64,000 bases of DNA from Holzapfeliella saturejae. GTDB taxonomy: Bacteria > Bacillota > Bacilli > Lactobacillales > Lactobacillaceae. The DNA lies in assembly GCF_037546065.1 (NCBI RefSeq), contig NZ_JAWMWG010000001.1:496001-560000 (forward strand). The letters are read 5' to 3'. A program made the translations under genes and the position numbers. The notes beneath the pieces were generated by a model. The model did not search any database. It worked only from the letters and a program-made list of their open reading frames with translations, and was not told where the DNA came from. Numbering within the stretch: position 1 is the first letter of the stretch; every line of letters starts with the position of its first letter. Below are positions 9,206-17,342 of this stretch, piece after piece.

Positions 9206-9574
9206 ATGGGTCGTAAAGTCAAACACACTTATCAAATTGCTTCAAGTGAAAAGAGTGTTTTTAAAAAACAACGTCACGAAAGAAAAGTTCATGTAAGAAG
9301 ACGCCGATTATATGCGGCGCTATTTGGATTTATTGTGCTATTAACTGGGATGCAAATTACGAAAATGACCATCGATACGCATAATTTGAATGTTCAAGCA
9401 GAAGAAAGTCAGCAGAAATTAGATACGTTACTACAAAAGCAGCATTTATTGGCAAATGAAGAGCAACGATTGAATGATCCTGAGTATCTGCAAAAAGTTG
9501 TTCGAGATAAATACCTTTACTCAAAACCGAATGAAGTAATATTTGATATTTCAGATAATAGTCAATCAAAGTAA
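9206..9574 (+). CDS. divIC: Cell division protein DivIC (FtsB family)
   Basis: A bitopic septum protein of 122 residues: basic cytoplasmic N-terminus, one membrane segment around residues 33-50 (LYAALFGFIVLLTGMQI), then a coiled coil (VQAEESQQKLDTLLQKQHLL) and the family ending NDPEYLQKVVRDKYLYS. It bridges FtsL and DivIB in the divisome. Position after rqcP is conserved. Confidence 0.92.
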   Translation: MGRKVKHTYQIASSEKSVFKKQRHERKVHVRRRRLYAALFGFIVLLTGMQITKMTIDTHNLNVQAEESQQKLDTLLQKQHLLANEEQRLNDPEYLQKVVRDKYLYSKPNEVIFDISDNSQSK

Positions 9575-9586
9575 GAGAGGTGTCCT

Positions 9587-9940
9587 ATGATTTCACAAGG
9601 TCAAAGATTAACGGGAACTATTAATAATGTAGCCTCCTTTGGTGTTTTTGTGACACTGGATGATAAGCATCATGGCTTAATTAAGCGACAAGAACTTGAA
9701 TATGGTAAAAATGATGACTGGCAAATGTACTATGATGTCAATCAAGCGATTGATTGCGTGGTGTTGTCAGCTGAGACCCCACAAAAAATTGCGCTATCAC
9801 AAACCCAATATGATAATCCCGAGCTAAAAGATTTATCTAATCCATTAGAGGCAGATCATACTCAGTCTTTTTCAAAAAAGATTGAGCAAGTATTAAAACA
9901 AGCTAATGAGTTTCTTGAAAAATATGCTGCTGAGCAATGA
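9587..9940 (+). CDS. S1-domain RNA-binding protein (YabR-like)
   Basis: The 117-residue protein has one S1 domain at the N-terminus (QGQRLTGTINNVASFGVFVT, then HHGLIKRQEL), followed by a charged C-terminal part. It corresponds to the YabR/GSP13 family found between divIC and tilS; its molecular role is not well defined. It overlaps tilS by four bases. Confidence 0.85.
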   Translation: MISQGQRLTGTINNVASFGVFVTLDDKHHGLIKRQELEYGKNDDWQMYYDVNQAIDCVVLSAETPQKIALSQTQYDNPELKDLSNPLEADHTQSFSKKIEQVLKQANEFLEKYAAEQ

Positions 9941-11259
9941 TGAGTATCAAGCAAAGATTCAGTCAAAAATTAAATGACTTACAAATCGATACAACATCAG
10001 CTAAAATAGTTGTTGCTGTTTCTGCAGGGCCAGATTCAATGGCTCTGTTAGATTTGCTTTATCATAGCTTAGCTAATCCCCAAAGCCAATTAATTGTGGC
10101 GCACGTTAATCATCAGTTAAGACCGGGTTCAGATGAAGAACTTCAAGTTGTGCAACACTATGCAACTGATAAGGGATTGGTTGTTGAAAATTATGATTGG
10201 CCAGTTGCTGAACATCCCAAAACAGGTGTTGAAGCTTCCGCTCGAATAATGCGCTATCAATTTATGCATCGCTTGCAAAAAAAATGGCAAGCCTCTTATG
10301 TAATGACGGCTCATCACGGTGATGATGTGGCAGAAACAATCTTGCTGAAATTGATTCGAAGTGGGGATGCACAAGAAATGGCCTCACTTTCTGAAAAACG
10401 CGAATTTTATGAAGGGGAGTTAATACGTCCCTTGCTTAATTTTTCAAAACAGCAGTTGTTAACTTATTTAGTTAATCAACAAATTGATTACGTAACAGAT
10501 GAAACTAATGCCACTGATTTTACAATGCGTAATCGGATTCGCCATCATGTTATCCCAAAAATGAGCGACGAAACCAATCATTTGATTGAAAATAGTCAAC
10601 GTTATCAGCAAAGTGTGACAAAATTAACACAAGCGCAAACTCAGCTTTTTCAGTTGGTGACGACGCTCACACAAGTAACCGCAAAACTTTATCGAGGTAA
10701 AATTAAAGATTTTACTAAAATTCCCAAAACTAATTGGTCAGATTATGTGAGTTATTTAACAATGCAGGCGTTTAGTGATAAAGTATTTTTATCTGAACAG
10801 CAAGTTAAACAGCTGAAACATATTTTGACTGAAACAGGTCGGTTAACACTTACCCGTGATGTTGAGCTTTTAGTGAAAGAGAATCAATTTTTTCTGGCTC
10901 ATAAACAACCGCAAATTGAGTCGCAGATGATTCAATTGAATCAGCCTGTGCATATTTTGGGGCAAGTTTATTTATTGAGTGAAACGAAAAAAGTAACAGG
11001 ATTTAAATTTGTTGCGACTTTTGATGTTCCACTCAATGAGCCGTTGTATCTAGGTCTTACTCCTAACCAACCAGTTTTACTTTCAGATAGTCGACACCAA
11101 AAAGTGAAAAAGGTTTTTGCTAAAGCAGGTGTTCCGACCGTGTTAAAAGGGTATTATCTGTCAATTTATGGTTCAGATATCTATTGGATTCAAAATATTT
11201 ATCATTACAATTCTTTAGCCCAACAGTCTAGAAAATTAAATCTCTTTGTGGCAAAATAA
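9937..11259 (+). CDS. tilS: tRNA(Ile)-lysidine synthetase
   Basis: Modifies C34 of the CAU-anticodon isoleucine tRNA to lysidine, so that it reads AUA. The PP-loop is VAVSAGPDSMALL near residues 26-38; the second residue of the usual SGGxDS motif is Ala here, a tolerated variation. AHVNHQLRPGS and TAHHGDDVAETILLKLIRSG are further family motifs. It has 440 residues and the C-terminal domains are present. In many relatives hpt follows, but here ftsH starts 33 bases later. Confidence 0.93.
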   Translation: MMSIKQRFSQKLNDLQIDTTSAKIVVAVSAGPDSMALLDLLYHSLANPQSQLIVAHVNHQLRPGSDEELQVVQHYATDKGLVVENYDWPVAEHPKTGVEASARIMRYQFMHRLQKKWQASYVMTAHHGDDVAETILLKLIRSGDAQEMASLSEKREFYEGELIRPLLNFSKQQLLTYLVNQQIDYVTDETNATDFTMRNRIRHHVIPKMSDETNHLIENSQRYQQSVTKLTQAQTQLFQLVTTLTQVTAKLYRGKIKDFTKIPKTNWSDYVSYLTMQAFSDKVFLSEQQVKQLKHILTETGRLTLTRDVELLVKENQFFLAHKQPQIESQMIQLNQPVHILGQVYLLSETKKVTGFKFVATFDVPLNEPLYLGLTPNQPVLLSDSRHQKVKKVFAKAGVPTVLKGYYLSIYGSDIYWIQNIYHYNSLAQQSRKLNLFVAK

Positions 11260-11291
11260 TAAGAAGTAGTTTATGAAATCGGAGGTTACTT

Positions 11292-13412
11292 ATGAATAGG
11301 AGTCCCAAAAAATTTAGGAATAATATAATCTTTTATATTATTGCCGTAATCATTATTTTGGCAGGATTTAACTGGTTCTTTAATGGTGGAAACAGTAAAT
11401 CAGTCAAAAATGTTAGTTATTCAGAATTTATTACGCAACTGAACGACAATAGTATCGACAAGTTCAGTATGCAACCAGTTAATGGTGCTTATACGGTTTC
11501 AGGAACTTATAAAACAAGTCAAACAAACCAATCGTCAAATAATTCAATGTTATCGATTTTGACAGGTGGACAAAATTCATCAACTCAAAACTTTTCAACA
11601 ACAATTTTGGCAAATGATAACACTGTTAAACAAGTAACAGATTTAGCACAAAGCAAAAACGTGAATGTTTCAATGGATGGTGAACCCCAGACTGGGATTT
11701 GGCTAACATTGCTAGGTTCATTTTTACCAATCATCATTATGGTAATTATTTTCTTCATGTTAATGGGTGGTGCTAGAGGTGGCCAAGGAGGCGGTGGAAA
11801 CCGTATGATGAACGTTGGCCGTTCAAAAGCAAAACCTGAAGATCCATCTAAAAACAAAATTAGATTTAGTGATGTAGCTGGTGCCGAAGAAGAAAAACAA
11901 GAACTGGTTGAAGTGGTTGAATTCTTGAAACAACCTAAACGCTTCGCTAGTCTTGGCGCTCGTATTCCATCAGGTGTCTTACTTGAGGGACCTCCCGGAA
12001 CTGGTAAAACACTTTTAGCTAAAGCCGTTGCTGGTGAAGCTAAAGTGCCATTTTATAGTATTTCTGGTTCTGACTTCGTTGAAATGTTTGTCGGAGTTGG
12101 GGCTTCTCGTGTTCGTGATTTATTTGAAAATGCTAAAAAATCAGCACCAGCTATCATCTTCATTGATGAGATTGATGCTGTTGGTCGTCAACGTGGCGCC
12201 GGCATGGGCGGTGGAAACGATGAACGTGAACAAACCTTAAACCAATTGCTAGTTGAAATGGATGGGTTTAATGGAACTGAAGGCGTTATTGTGATGGCCG
12301 CAACTAACCGTTCTGATGTTTTAGATCCAGCGCTACTTCGTCCAGGTCGTTTTGACCGTAAAGTCTTGGTTGGCCGTCCTGATGTTAAAGGTCGTGAAGC
12401 TATCTTGAAAGTTCACGCTAAAAACAAACCTTTAGCAGCAGATGTTGACTTGAAACTTGTAGCTCGTCAAACACCAGGTTTTGTTGGGGCTGATCTTGAA
12501 AACTTACTTAATGAAGCCGCTTTAGTAGCCGCAAGAAGAAATGATACCAAAATTACGTCACTTGATATTGATGAAGCAGAAGATCGCGTGATTGCAGGTC
12601 CTGCTAAACGAGACCGTAAGACTTCAGAAAAATATCGTCAAATTGTGGCCTATCACGAAGCTGGACACGCTTTAATTGGTCTAGTATTAAGTGATTCAAG
12701 AACGGTTAGAAAAGTAACGATTGTTCCTCGTGGTCGTGCAGGTGGTTATGCCATTACGTTACCTAAAGAAGACCAATTCCTACTAAGTAAAAAAGACTTA
12801 GAAGAACAAATTGTTGGTTTAATGGGTGGACGTACAGCTGAAGAATTAATTTTCAACAGTCTATCATCTGGTGCATCAAATGACTTTGAACAAGCAACCC
12901 AAATTGCACGTACTATGGTAACTCAATATGGAATGAGTGATGTTTTAGGAACTGTTGCATTAGAACAAGAAGGACAATCAGCATATGGTCAAGGACCTTC
13001 TTATAGTCAAGATACAGCTGCTAAAATTGATCAAGAAGTTCGTCGCATTATTAATGAAGCACACACACGTGCAGCCGAAATCATTAAAGAGTACCACGAA
13101 CAACATGATTTAATTGCAAAAGCTTTACTTGAATATGAAACATTGAATGAAACTCAAATTCTTTCATTATTCAAAGAAGGTAAAATGCCAGAACAACCAA
13201 CTGAATTTCCTAGCGAAAAAGAAGCAGCAGATTATGAAGAATCAAAAAAAGCTGCTGATCAGCAAGAAAAACAATCTGAAGTAAAAAATGCTGAAGAAAT
13301 CAGTGACCAAGAAAAATCAGAAAAAGACTTAGAAAAAGAAGTCACATCTAGTAAAAAAGATGTTGACTCTGATACAATAAAAAACGATGATAATAATCGT
13401 AAAGATAAATAA
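11292..13412 (+). CDS. ftsH: ATP-dependent membrane zinc metalloprotease FtsH
   Basis: Membrane AAA+ protease degrading unassembled membrane proteins and short-lived regulators. Two membrane segments (about residues 10-29 and 140-158) flank an extracytoplasmic domain. Walker A is GPPGTGKT near residue 234, Walker B is IIFIDEIDAVG, and the zinc site HEAGH is near residue 456. It has 706 residues, with a long acidic/lysine-rich C-terminal tail of about 60 residues. A terminator follows. Confidence 0.97.
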   Translation: MNRSPKKFRNNIIFYIIAVIIILAGFNWFFNGGNSKSVKNVSYSEFITQLNDNSIDKFSMQPVNGAYTVSGTYKTSQTNQSSNNSMLSILTGGQNSSTQNFSTTILANDNTVKQVTDLAQSKNVNVSMDGEPQTGIWLTLLGSFLPIIIMVIIFFMLMGGARGGQGGGGNRMMNVGRSKAKPEDPSKNKIRFSDVAGAEEEKQELVEVVEFLKQPKRFASLGARIPSGVLLEGPPGTGKTLLAKAVAGEAKVPFYSISGSDFVEMFVGVGASRVRDLFENAKKSAPAIIFIDEIDAVGRQRGAGMGGGNDEREQTLNQLLVEMDGFNGTEGVIVMAATNRSDVLDPALLRPGRFDRKVLVGRPDVKGREAILKVHAKNKPLAADVDLKLVARQTPGFVGADLENLLNEAALVAARRNDTKITSLDIDEAEDRVIAGPAKRDRKTSEKYRQIVAYHEAGHALIGLVLSDSRTVRKVTIVPRGRAGGYAITLPKEDQFLLSKKDLEEQIVGLMGGRTAEELIFNSLSSGASNDFEQATQIARTMVTQYGMSDVLGTVALEQEGQSAYGQGPSYSQDTAAKIDQEVRRIINEAHTRAAEIIKEYHEQHDLIAKALLEYETLNETQILSLFKEGKMPEQPTEFPSEKEAADYEESKKAADQQEKQSEVKNAEEISDQEKSEKDLEKEVTSSKKDVDSDTIKNDDNNRKDK

Positions 13413-13413
13413 C

Positions 13414-13442
13414 AAAAACAGAGCCTAATGGCTCTGTTTTTT
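13414..13442 (+). terminator. Terminator after ftsH
   Basis: AAAACAGAGCC pairs with GGCTCTGTTTT around TAAT and is followed by T residues. Confidence 0.92.
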
Positions 13443-13458
13443 AATGAGGTGTAAAAAA

Positions 13459-14337
13459 ATGAAAGATTATTTAATTAAAGCCATATCAAAAGATAAAGCC
13501 TTTAGAATTCTAGCTGTTTCAGCCACAGAATTAGTGTCAACGGCACAACAAAAGCACGACACTTACAGTGCATCTTCTGCAGCATTAGGACGAGGATTAA
13601 TTGGAACATTGCTATTGAGTACAGCAACTTTAAAAGGTGATGATACTTTAACTGTTCGTATTCAAGGTGATGGTCCTGCTGGGGCATTAGTCATTGATGG
13701 TAATGCTAATGGTACGGTGAAAGGATATATCCAAAATCCGCACGTTCATTTACCACTTAATGAAAGTGGCAAAATTGATGTTAAAGGTGCAGTGGGAACA
13801 AGTGGTATGTTTAGTGTCACAAAAGATTTGCATATGAAAGAGCCGTTTACTGGTCAGGTTCCTTTGATTTCTGGTGAGTTAGGTGAAGACTTTACTTACT
13901 ACTTAGCTAAATCTGAACAAATTCCTTCAGCTGTTGGATTGTCATGTTTTGTTAATCCAAATAATTCAATCGGTGCAGCTGGTGGATTTATGATTCAGGT
14001 ATTACCTAATGCAAGCGAAGAAAGTATTGCAAAACTAGAAGAAAGCTTAAAACAATTGCCACTAGTTTCTAAATTAGTGCGTGAAGGCAAAACACCAGAA
14101 GAGATTACCGAAATGATTTTTCCTGAAGGTGTGGATGTCTTAGACACAATGGATGTAGCATTTGAGTGTGATTGTAGTAAAGACCGTTTTGAAAAATCAT
14201 TAGCAACTTTGAAAAAATCAGAGATTGAGGCTATGATTGAAGAAGACCACGGTGCTGAAGCAGTATGTAAATTCTGTAACGCACATTATCATTATAGTGA
14301 GTCAGACTTGAAAGATATTTTAGCTAAACAAGGCTAA
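13459..14337 (+). CDS. hslO: Redox-regulated chaperone Hsp33
   Basis: Holdase chaperone activated by oxidation. The C-terminal zinc centre is complete: CDC near residue 239, and CKFC near residue 274. It has 292 residues. The earlier ATG at 13444 overlaps the GAGGTG ribosome site, so ATG 13459 (seven bases after it) is the start. It lies directly after the ftsH terminator, as in B. subtilis and enterococci. Confidence 0.94.
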   Translation: MKDYLIKAISKDKAFRILAVSATELVSTAQQKHDTYSASSAALGRGLIGTLLLSTATLKGDDTLTVRIQGDGPAGALVIDGNANGTVKGYIQNPHVHLPLNESGKIDVKGAVGTSGMFSVTKDLHMKEPFTGQVPLISGELGEDFTYYLAKSEQIPSAVGLSCFVNPNNSIGAAGGFMIQVLPNASEESIAKLEESLKQLPLVSKLVREGKTPEEITEMIFPEGVDVLDTMDVAFECDCSKDRFEKSLATLKKSEIEAMIEEDHGAEAVCKFCNAHYHYSESDLKDILAKQG

Positions 14338-14345
14338 AACTGGTG

Positions 14346-14374
14346 TTGAGCCTTTTTGGATAAACTGATAAAAT
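14346..14374 (+). promoter_or_regulatory. Promoter of dusB-lysS
   Basis: TTGAGC (14346-14351), a 17-base spacer and TAAAAT (14369-14374) form a good sigma-A promoter 29 bases before the dusB ATG. Confidence 0.7.
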
Positions 14375-14403
14375 AGTACAGGTAAAAATGAGGTAGAGTG
14401 TCT

Positions 14404-15405
14404 ATGTGGAAAATTGGAAATGTGGAAATTCCTAATCGCATTGTTGTCGCACCAATGGCTGGTATTTCAAACTCAGCTTTTCGTATCACAGCAAAAGAAT
14501 GTGGTGCAGGATTAGTTGTTTGTGAAATGATTAGTGATAGGGGAATTATTCATCATAATAAGAAAACTTTAGATATGCTTTTTGTAGACCCTAAAGAGCA
14601 CCCAATTAGTATTCAAATTTTCGGTGGAACTGTGGAAACATTAGTTGAAGCAGCTAAATTTGTGGATCAAAATACACAAGCTGATATTATTGATATTAAT
14701 ATGGGTTGCCCTGTGCCAAAAGTGGTTAAAACGGATGCAGGAGCAAGATGTTTGCTTGACCCTAATCGTATTTATGAAATGGTTAAAGCCGTTGTGGATG
14801 TCGTAGAAAAACCTGTTACAGTTAAAATGAGAACAGGTTGGGATGAAGACCACATTTATGCAGTTGAAAATGCATTGGCAGCTGAACGTGCAGGAGCAAG
14901 TGCCGTTGCCATGCATGGAAGAACCCGTAAACAAATGTATACGGGTAAAGCCGATTGGGATATTTTAAAACAAGTTAAAGAAGCTCTTTCTATTCCATTT
15001 ATTGGAAATGGTGATGTCAAAACACCAGAAGATGCTAAACGCATGCTTGATGAAGTCGGTGCAGATGCGGTAATGGTTGGTCGTGCAGCTTTGGGTAATC
15101 CTTGGATTTTAGGCCAAATGGAACATTACCTTGAAACTGGTGAAATTGAACCTGAACCGACACCAAGAGAAAAAATTGACTTAGCTAAGTTACAATTGAA
15201 TCGCTTGGTAGAATTAAAAGGTGAAAAAATTGCCGTACCAGAATTCCGCCAACAAGCAGCTTATTACTTGAAAGGAATTCCACGTGCTGCCAAAGCTCGT
15301 GCAGCAGTTAACCAAGTTTTCGCTAAAGAAGAAGTTTTTGAAATTCTAGACGACTTTGTCGCTCAATATGAAGCTAGAGAAAAATTAAAATCGGAGGGTA
15401 AATAA
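14404..15405 (+). CDS. dusB: tRNA-dihydrouridine synthase B
   Basis: FMN enzyme reducing uridines in tRNA to dihydrouridine. The N-terminal VVAPMAGISNSAFR, the catalytic Cys motif DINMGCPVPKV near residue 98, and the FMN-phosphate motif FIGNGDVKTPEDA are visible. It has 333 residues. A GTG at 14398 is in frame but only three bases after GAGGT; ATG 14404 fits better. It ends at the base before the lysS start. Confidence 0.94.
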   Translation: MWKIGNVEIPNRIVVAPMAGISNSAFRITAKECGAGLVVCEMISDRGIIHHNKKTLDMLFVDPKEHPISIQIFGGTVETLVEAAKFVDQNTQADIIDINMGCPVPKVVKTDAGARCLLDPNRIYEMVKAVVDVVEKPVTVKMRTGWDEDHIYAVENALAAERAGASAVAMHGRTRKQMYTGKADWDILKQVKEALSIPFIGNGDVKTPEDAKRMLDEVGADAVMVGRAALGNPWILGQMEHYLETGEIEPEPTPREKIDLAKLQLNRLVELKGEKIAVPEFRQQAAYYLKGIPRAAKARAAVNQVFAKEEVFEILDDFVAQYEAREKLKSEGK

Positions 15406-16926
15406 GTGGCTAAACAAGATAATCATCACCAAATGAATGACCAATTACGTGTTCGCCGTGAAAAATTACAAGAATTAATTGATAATGGAATTGATCCATA
15501 CGGTAGTCGTTTTGAACGCACAGCTGTTGCAAAAGATTTACACGATCAATATGAAAACGAAGAAAAAGATGCGTTAGATGAAAAACACGTGACAGCAACT
15601 ATTGCAGGTCGTATGATGACTAAACGTGGTAAAGGTAAAGTTGGATTTGCTGATATTCGTGATAATTCAGGAAAAATGCAAATCTACGTACGTAAAGATA
15701 CTGTTGGTGAAGAAAACTACAAAATTTTCAAACGTGCTGACTTAGGTGATTTCCTAGGAATTACAGGTGACGTAATGAAAACAGATATGGGTGAGCTAAC
15801 AATTAAAGCAACTCATGTAACTTTCTTATCAAAAGCACTACGTCCATTACCAGATAAATACCATGGTTTGACTAACATTGAACAAAAATATCGTCAAAGA
15901 TATCTTGATTTAATCGCAAACCCAGACAGTTTTGACCGTTTCCAAAAGAGAAGCCAAATTATTTCAACAATTCGTCGTTACCTAGACCAAAACGGCTTTA
16001 CTGAAGTTGAAACACCAGTATTGCATGACCAAGCTGGTGGAGCTGCAGCAAGACCATTTATTACACATCACAATGCATTAGATATTGATTTATACTTACG
16101 TATTGCACTTGAATTACACTTAAAACGTTTAATCGTTGGTGGAATGGAACGTGTTTATGAAATCGGTCGTGTATTCCGTAATGAAGGGCTAGATACAAAA
16201 CATAACCCTGAATTTACAATGCTTGAATCTTATGCAGCTTACTTTGACTTCAAAGATGTCATGGATCAAACTGAAGGTATTTTCCGTTACATTGCTAAAG
16301 AAGTATTTGATACAGATACTATTACTTACCAAGGCGAAGAAGTTAAAATTGGTCAACCATTTAGACGTCTACACATGGTTGATGCTATTAAAGAACAAAC
16401 AGGTGTTGACTTCTGGCGTGAAATGTCACTAGAAGAAGCCCGTAAAATTGCTGATGAACATAACGTTCATTATGAAGAATACTGGCAAGTTGGTCACATT
16501 ATTAACGAATTTTTTGAAGAATTTGTTGAAGAAACTTTAGTCCAACCAACCTTTGTTTATGGGCATCCAATCGAAGTTTCACCACTTGCTAAGAAAAATT
16601 CTGAAGATTCACGCTTTACAGATCGCTTCGAATTGTTTATAGTTAAGAGTGAGTTTGCTAATGCGTTTACCGAACTTAATGATCCAATTGATCAAAGACA
16701 ACGTTTTGAAGCACAAGTTGCAGAACGTGAAGCAGGTAATGATGAAGCAACTGGAATCGATGAAGATTACATCGAAGCATTAGAATATGGTATGCCACCT
16801 ACAGGTGGACTTGGAATTGGGATTGATCGTTTAGTAATGTTATTCACTGATGCACCATCTATTCGTGACGTTCTATTATTCCCAACCATGCGTCCAGAAT
16901 ATCATGACCAACCAAATGAAGAATAA
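15406..16926 (+). CDS. lysS: Lysyl-tRNA synthetase, class II
   Basis: Charges tRNA-Lys. An OB-fold anticodon domain covers about residues 60-165. Class II motif 2 is GRVFRNEGLDTKHNPEFTMLE, and motif 3 is PPTGGLGIGIDRLVMLFTD at the C-terminus. It has 506 residues and a GTG start after TCGGAGGG. It is coupled to dusB. The tRNA-Lys gene follows immediately. No T-box leader precedes it. Confidence 0.96.
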   Translation: MAKQDNHHQMNDQLRVRREKLQELIDNGIDPYGSRFERTAVAKDLHDQYENEEKDALDEKHVTATIAGRMMTKRGKGKVGFADIRDNSGKMQIYVRKDTVGEENYKIFKRADLGDFLGITGDVMKTDMGELTIKATHVTFLSKALRPLPDKYHGLTNIEQKYRQRYLDLIANPDSFDRFQKRSQIISTIRRYLDQNGFTEVETPVLHDQAGGAAARPFITHHNALDIDLYLRIALELHLKRLIVGGMERVYEIGRVFRNEGLDTKHNPEFTMLESYAAYFDFKDVMDQTEGIFRYIAKEVFDTDTITYQGEEVKIGQPFRRLHMVDAIKEQTGVDFWREMSLEEARKIADEHNVHYEEYWQVGHIINEFFEEFVEETLVQPTFVYGHPIEVSPLAKKNSEDSRFTDRFELFIVKSEFANAFTELNDPIDQRQRFEAQVAEREAGNDEATGIDEDYIEALEYGMPPTGGLGIGIDRLVMLFTDAPSIRDVLLFPTMRPEYHDQPNEE

Positions 16927-16930
16927 TCAC

Positions 16931-16954
16931 TAAAAGCAGGATATCCTGCTTTTA
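16931..16954 (+). terminator. 24-bp perfect palindrome after lysS, possible terminator or processing hairpin
   Basis: The two 12-base halves TAAAAGCAGGAT and ATCCTGCTTTTA are exact reverse complements. The U tract is short (TTTTA), so termination may be partial and the two tRNAs just downstream could be co-transcribed with lysS. Confidence 0.55.
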
Positions 16955-16958
16955 CTAC

Positions 16959-17031
16959 GAGTCGTTAGCTCAGTTGGTAGAGCATCTGACTTTTAATCAG
17001 AGGGTCGGCAGTTCGAGCCTGCCACGACTCA
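16959..17031 (+). tRNA. tRNA-Lys (anticodon UUU)
   Basis: A complete cloverleaf: acceptor arms GAGTCGT and ACGACTC, D-arm GCTCAGTTGGTAGAGC, anticodon loop CTTTTAA with TTT at 16992-16994, and T-loop GTTCGAGCC. The discriminator is A and no 3' CCA is encoded. Confidence 0.97.
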
Positions 17032-17054
17032 TTTAATACACACTGTGTATTGAT

Positions 17055-17126
17055 GCGGAAGTAGTTCAGTGGTAGAACATCACCTTGCCATGGTGGGGGT
17101 CGCGGGTTCGAATCCCGTCTTCCGCT
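17055..17126 (+). tRNA. tRNA-Gly (anticodon GCC)
   Basis: A complete cloverleaf: acceptor arms GCGGAAG and CTTCCGC, anticodon loop TTGCCAT with GCC at 17087-17089, and T-loop GTTCGAATCC. The discriminator is T and no CCA is encoded. Confidence 0.97.
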
Positions 17127-17130
17127 TTTT

Positions 17131-17163
17131 AATAACCTACAAGTTTGTGTGGGTTATTTTTTT
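17131..17163 (+). terminator. Terminator after tRNA-Gly
   Basis: AATAACCTACA pairs with TGTGGGTTATT (one G-U) around a 6-base loop, followed by T residues. It ends the lysS-tRNA region. The 216 bases between tRNA-Gly and clpC hold this terminator and the clpC promoter. Confidence 0.9.
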
Positions 17164-17269
17164 ATCCCTAAAATGAGTTCGATTTTAAATTAAAGGCTAT
17201 TAGATGTACAATAGCAGTAGGAAAAGAATGCACAGTAAAAAGCAAATAATTAATTAAGAATAAGATTAA

Positions 17270-17297
17270 TTGTCATTTTGATATTTACATTTATAAT
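17270..17297 (+). promoter_or_regulatory. Promoter of clpC
   Basis: TTGTCA (17270-17275), a 16-base spacer and TATAAT (17292-17297). A second TATAAT is at 17320-17325 without a good -35. No CtsR heptad operator (GGTCAAA or its complement TTTGACC) and no CIRCE element occur between the tRNA and clpC. Confidence 0.65.
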
Positions 17298-17342
17298 CAA
17301 ATCCTTTACTGTATACTTCTATAATAGATTGGCGGTGTAATA

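Noticed and set aside
17164..17342. CtsR operator or CIRCE upstream of clpC
   Set aside because: No GGTCAAA or TTTGACC heptads and no TTAGCACTC inverted repeat are present.
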